Shown: in pieces, positions 60,984 to 64,000 of the stretch
Numbering within the stretch: the stretch's first letter is position 1
How the letters are laid out: the number at the start of each line of letters is the position of its first letter
DNA from: an uncultured Lachnospiraceae bacterium
GTDB lineage: Bacteria; Bacillota; Clostridia; Lachnospirales; Lachnospiraceae
Assembly (NCBI GenBank): GCA_947631625.1
Contig: CANRMA010000012.1
Coordinates: 34,811-98,810, forward strand
Length of the DNA: 64,000 nucleotides
Direction: 5' to 3'
The notes under the pieces: model-generated
The model's database searches: none
Told to the model about the DNA's origin: nothing
The model's input: only the letters and a program-made list of their open reading frames with translations
Translations under genes and position numbers: made by a program

Positions 60984-61642
60984 TCATAATATGCATCAAT
61001 CTTTGCTTTCAAAGCGTCGTCTATATATACCGTACCTTTATATGGTTTGTTATGTAAACCGATTACCACATCTTCCATCGTAACAATGGCATTCGCCTCA
61101 AAACCGTATTTTGCCTTAATCTCTTCAAGCGCGCTCTTTTCGGATTCCAGTCCGCGCTCCATGCGGTTTAGGGACACCATAAGTCCCTTTATCTCCACAT
61201 CCGCTTGTGCTTTTATAATAGGAAAAGTCTCTTCTATGGATTTGCCGGAAGTCGTAACATCCTCGATAATTACTACTTTATCCCCGTCTTTAAGCTTGCT
61301 TCCAAGTAAGATCCCGGTATCTCCGTGGTCTTTTACCTCTTTGCGATTGGAACAGTAGCGGATCTCCTTTCCGTAAAGCTCGCTGATTGCCATAGTTGCC
61401 GCCACACTAAGAGGTATTCCTTTGTATGCAGGCCCAAACAATACATCAAAATCAAGCCCGTAGTGGTCGTGGATAGCCTTTGCATAATATTCACCCAGCT
61501 TACGTAACTGCGCTCCCGTCACATAGTTACCCGCATTCATAAAAAAGGGTGATTTCCTGCCACTTTTTAAAGTAAAATCACCGAATTTAAGGACCTGACA
61601 ATCTAACATGAACTCAATAAATTCCTGTTTGTATGCTTCCAT
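60965..61642 (-). CDS. pyrE: Orotate phosphoribosyltransferase
   Basis: Joins orotate and PRPP to form OMP in pyrimidine synthesis. The 225 residues begin MEAYKQEFIEFMLDCQVLKF, with FTLKSGRKSPFFMNAG near 25, GPAYKGIPL near 72, and the PRPP-binding loop VVIIEDVTTSGKSIEE near 122-137. GGGAGGTCAGTAGA precedes ATG. The other pyrimidine genes in this window (carAB) are 50 kb away, so pyrE stands alone here. The C-terminal codons belong to a tandem repeat. Confidence 0.97.
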   Translation of the reverse strand: MEAYKQEFIEFMLDCQVLKFGDFTLKSGRKSPFFMNAGNYVTGAQLRKLGEYYAKAIHDHYGLDFDVLFGPAYKGIPLSVAATMAISELYGKEIRYCSNRKEVKDHGDTGILLGSKLKDGDKVVIIEDVTTSGKSIEETFPIIKAQADVEIKGLMVSLNRMERGLESEKSALEEIKAKYGFEANAIVTMEDVVIGLHNKPYKGTVYIDDALKAKIDAYYEQYGAK

Positions 61643-61683
61643 TCTACTGACCTCCCTATTAAATTTTCAACCCTTTGTACTTC

Positions 61684-62745
61684 TCATAGTCTATCATAAA
61701 ACCGCCCGGTTTTCAATCGCTTTTGAAAAGTATTAGTATCTGAAGACGATCCCGACGCCGATCCCGATGACGATCCCGGCACAAGGATTGTTACAATTTT
61801 AACAAGCGCCGCAGTAAACGGAAGCCACAATATCGTCATGATCAGGTTAAAACCGGTATGCGCGTTAGCGATCTGCCTTGAAATAACGTCTGTTTCGTTT
61901 CCCTTTGGCGAAATAAACCTAATAAAGGCTGAATAAGGCCCGATAAACCATATAAAAAGAAATGCGCCCGATATATTAAATATGCAGTGCGCAAGCGCCG
62001 CCCGCTTTGCCTCCCTGCTCTGACCGATACTTGCAAAAAGCGCCGTTACGGTAGTCCCGATATTGTCGCCAAACAGAACAGGCAGCGCGCCGCTAAGCCC
62101 AATGATACTGCTTACACCGTCGGCCCCCGCCCGGGACGCAAAATTCTGTAAAACTGCGATCGTAGCGCTGCTGCTTTGCACCACCATAGTCATAAACACC
62201 CCTACAGCCACACCAAGAACAGGCATTTCGGCTACCCTTTCCATTAAATCAATAAAAAACGGATTTTCCGCGAGCGGTTCCATAACCCCGCCCACAATCT
62301 CCATTCCTTCAAATAAAAGCCCAAATGCAAAAATAGTGTGACCGATATTTATGATTTTTTCTTTTTTACTTATAAAAGAGAGCAAAAAGCCAATGAAGAT
62401 CAATAAATATATGTAATCCGTTATTTTGAAAGCAATTATCTGAGCCGTCATCGTTGTTCCGATATTAGTGCCCAGTATAATGGGAATCGCCTGCGGCAGC
62501 TCCATCACCCCCGAACTTACAAAACCTATGACCATAACTGTAGCGGCGCTGCTGCTTTGCAAAACCGCGCAAGTTACTGCCCCCGCCAGAACCCCTTGCA
62601 CGGGGTTTTGCGTTATAAGTGAAATAATGCTTTTAAGCCGCTGCCCCGCCGCCTTCTGCAGTCCGTCGCTCATCATATTCATTCCATACAGAAAAATCGA
62701 AAGACCGCCAAACAATCCGAATAATATCCTTACATTCTCATTCAT
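61684..62745 (-). CDS. Na/Pi cotransporter family protein, short form without PhoU domain
   Basis: A 353-residue membrane protein with two NaPi repeats, each carrying QSSSA: AVLQSSSAATVMVIGFVSSG near 62 and MVVQSSSATIAVLQNF near 190, with GTNIGTTMTAQ and GDNIGTTVTAL in the paired loops. Typical bacterial relatives are about 540 residues and end with a PhoU-like helical domain. Here the last helix is followed by a Ser/Gly run (VPGSSSGSASGSSSD) and a basic tail, and PhoU is absent. Phosphate import or regulation of efflux is the family role. CGGAGAAAGAA precedes ATG. Confidence 0.9.
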   Translation of the reverse strand: MNENVRILFGLFGGLSIFLYGMNMMSDGLQKAAGQRLKSIISLITQNPVQGVLAGAVTCAVLQSSSAATVMVIGFVSSGVMELPQAIPIILGTNIGTTMTAQIIAFKITDYIYLLIFIGFLLSFISKKEKIINIGHTIFAFGLLFEGMEIVGGVMEPLAENPFFIDLMERVAEMPVLGVAVGVFMTMVVQSSSATIAVLQNFASRAGADGVSSIIGLSGALPVLFGDNIGTTVTALFASIGQSREAKRAALAHCIFNISGAFLFIWFIGPYSAFIRFISPKGNETDVISRQIANAHTGFNLIMTILWLPFTAALVKIVTILVPGSSSGSASGSSSDTNTFQKRLKTGRFYDRL

Positions 62746-62878
62746 TTCTTTCTCCGACTAAAATCATAACACTCTTTAATATTACGCGGAGAATGTAAAA
62801 ACTACTACTGAATATATGAAATGAGTCCGGGAAACTTCAAAATTTTTCTGTATATTAAATCAGGATTTAAAATTTGGT

Positions 62879-62907
62879 TTGCTTAAAAGTTCTTCTTGCT
62901 GTATATC
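62879..62907 (+). promoter_or_regulatory. Putative promoter of the tyrosine recombinase gene
   Basis: TTGCTT (62879-62884), 17-bp spacer and TATATC (62902-62907) on the plus strand, 30 bp before the start codon. The spacing is good but the -10 match is moderate. Confidence 0.5.
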
Positions 62908-62936
62908 TTTATAAAAATGCAAAGGAGAATATTGTT

Positions 62937-63857
62937 ATGGATGATTTTAAAATTCAGCTCAACAATTATTTACAATTCTGCCAATTTCAAAAAAGACTGG
63001 ATCCCAAAACACTAAAGGCATACCGAATCGATCTGACGCAATTTTTTGATCAGCTTCCTGTAACTGATATCGGAGCAATAACCCCTGATATATTAGAACA
63101 ATTTATCGCGGTACTGCACCAGACCTGCAAACCTAAAACCGCAAAAAGAAAGATTGCATCTTTAAAAGCATTTTTTCACTATCTTGAATACAGAGACATA
63201 TTAGAAAAAAATCCCTTTAACAAATTACAGGTTAAATTCCGTGAACCGGTAACTTTGCCTAAAACCATATCCCTTTCGACAGTAGAGCATTTTTTAAGTA
63301 CCATATATAAACAGCAGCGCGAAGCAGGCACAAGCTATCAAAGAAAAAATGCAATAAGGGATGCTGCCGTCATTGAAACGCTTTTTGCTACCGGGATGCG
63401 CATTTCAGAACTGTGCACTTTGCAGCCCCGGGACATAGATTTGAATGAATACACTATTTTAATACATGGAAAAGGCTCCAAAGAACGCATTATCCAGATA
63501 GGAAATGAAGATGTGATAAATATCCTGACAAAATATCACGATGTTTTTTACAAACAGATCAATGAATGCCGACATTTCTTTGTCAACCAAAACGGAAGCA
63601 ACTTATCTGACCAAGCAATTCGCAGAATGATCAACAAATACGCCGCTCTTGCCGGAATAGAGCTGCATATCACACCGCACATGTTCAGGCATACTTTTGC
63701 CACCTGCCTTTTGGAATCAGATGTAGATATTCGCTACATTCAGGAAATGTTGGGGCATAGCTCAATTAGCATCACGCAGATATATACACATGTTGCGATG
63801 GCGAAACAGCGGGATATATTGATGACGAAACATCCACGGAAGGATTTCCATATATAG
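62937..63857 (+). CDS. Tyrosine recombinase/integrase, XerC/D-like
   Basis: A 306-residue site-specific recombinase. The start at 62937 (MDDFKIQLNNYLQFCQFQKR) has AAAGGAGAATATTGTT ahead; the longer in-frame start is rejected. The N-terminal SAM-like core-binding domain (about 1-95) is followed by the catalytic domain, with the first Arg in ATGMRISELCTL near 155, Lys in HGKGSKERII near 180, HMFRHTFATCLL near 250, LGHSSISITQIYTHV near 273-287 and the nucleophile Tyr within that last motif. It is a complete active-site set. The size fits simple Xer-type or integron-free recombinases that flip or integrate small segments. Its target is not visible. Confidence 0.93.
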   Translation: MDDFKIQLNNYLQFCQFQKRLDPKTLKAYRIDLTQFFDQLPVTDIGAITPDILEQFIAVLHQTCKPKTAKRKIASLKAFFHYLEYRDILEKNPFNKLQVKFREPVTLPKTISLSTVEHFLSTIYKQQREAGTSYQRKNAIRDAAVIETLFATGMRISELCTLQPRDIDLNEYTILIHGKGSKERIIQIGNEDVINILTKYHDVFYKQINECRHFFVNQNGSNLSDQAIRRMINKYAALAGIELHITPHMFRHTFATCLLESDVDIRYIQEMLGHSSISITQIYTHVAMAKQRDILMTKHPRKDFHI

Positions 63858-63871
63858 GAAGTTGGGGATAG

Positions 63872-63916
63872 CAGCTCTGTGGGACTGATGTGGGAGAGCT
63901 GCTATCTTTTTGATAA
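63872..63916 (+). terminator. Terminator after the recombinase gene
   Basis: GATAGCAGCTCT and AGAGCTGCTATC form a 12-bp stem followed by TTTTTG on the plus strand, 15 bp after the stop. The remaining ~85 bp hold only a small GGATAA...TTATCC hairpin (63955-63973). Confidence 0.9.
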
Positions 63917-64000
63917 TGGATAATAAAATGTTATCTGTGGAGTTTGTCTTTAAAGGATAATTTTTAGTTATCCGTCACTTTTTGAGTGTTCAATTAGAAA

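Overview
The window looks like a chromosomal segment from a clostridial Firmicute, most probably a Lachnospiraceae gut or rumen anaerobe. The evidence is strong AGGAGG-type ribosome sites, sigma-A promoters, clostridial single-chain PurL, YtrA-type GntR next to ClpC, LCP and SH3b envelope proteins, QueH in place of QueG, and a very large secreted protein with a Gram-positive signal peptide. Genus is not resolvable by eye. Almost everything is on the minus strand.

Layout. 1-1.9 kb: an ABC exporter pair cut by the window edge. 2.2-2.4 kb: tRNA-Val and tRNA-Met. 2.6-14 kb: a biosynthetic run purL-carA-carB-queH-argS. 14-21 kb: tetR with an unknown partner, a 754-aa protein with a cyclic-nucleotide-binding-like N-terminus, a DUF4143 ATPase, and an OFA-type MFS transporter whose upstream start is cut off by an in-frame amber codon. 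21-28 kb: a 2295-aa secreted protein containing a recent 99-codon duplication. 28-34 kb: small accessory genes (XRE regulator, sugar O-acetyltransferase, flavodoxin, MntP behind a yybP-ykoY manganese riboswitch, AlbA_2 regulator, DUF2798 membrane protein behind a hairpin leader). 34-42.3 kb: a galactan utilisation locus (GH42, DUF305 bystander, GH53, binding protein, two permeases). 42.5 kb: tRNA-Trp. 42.6-46.2 kb: a heterodimeric ABC exporter. 46.3-54.3 kb: LCP protein, radA, clpC, gntR, SH3b protein and a zinc/HTH protein. 54.4-58 kb: purE-purM-purN-purD. 58-62.7 kb: an M29 aminopeptidase, small membrane proteins including a 50-aa one, pyrE and a short Na/Pi transporter. 62.9-63.9 kb: a tyrosine recombinase.

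How the genes work together. purL, purE, purM, purN and purD supply most of IMP synthesis; carAB and pyrE belong to pyrimidine synthesis. The GH42/GH53/ABC set imports and cuts beta-1,4-galacto-oligosaccharides; both hydrolases lack signal peptides, so cleavage should be cytoplasmic.

The most unusual layer is intergenic. (1) A family of roughly 205-227 bp non-autonomous elements with TAATTGCGAAAC-like ends and about 33-bp subterminal inverted repeats occurs as three full copies, one 70-bp end-only derivative and one remnant. (2) At least nine gaps hold short degenerate tandem repeats (11-33 bp units), several starting at or within a gene's stop codon and one multiplying the -35 box of the tRNA promoter. 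(3) A separate 128-bp element has near-perfect 26-bp inverted ends. No transposase for these elements is in the window.
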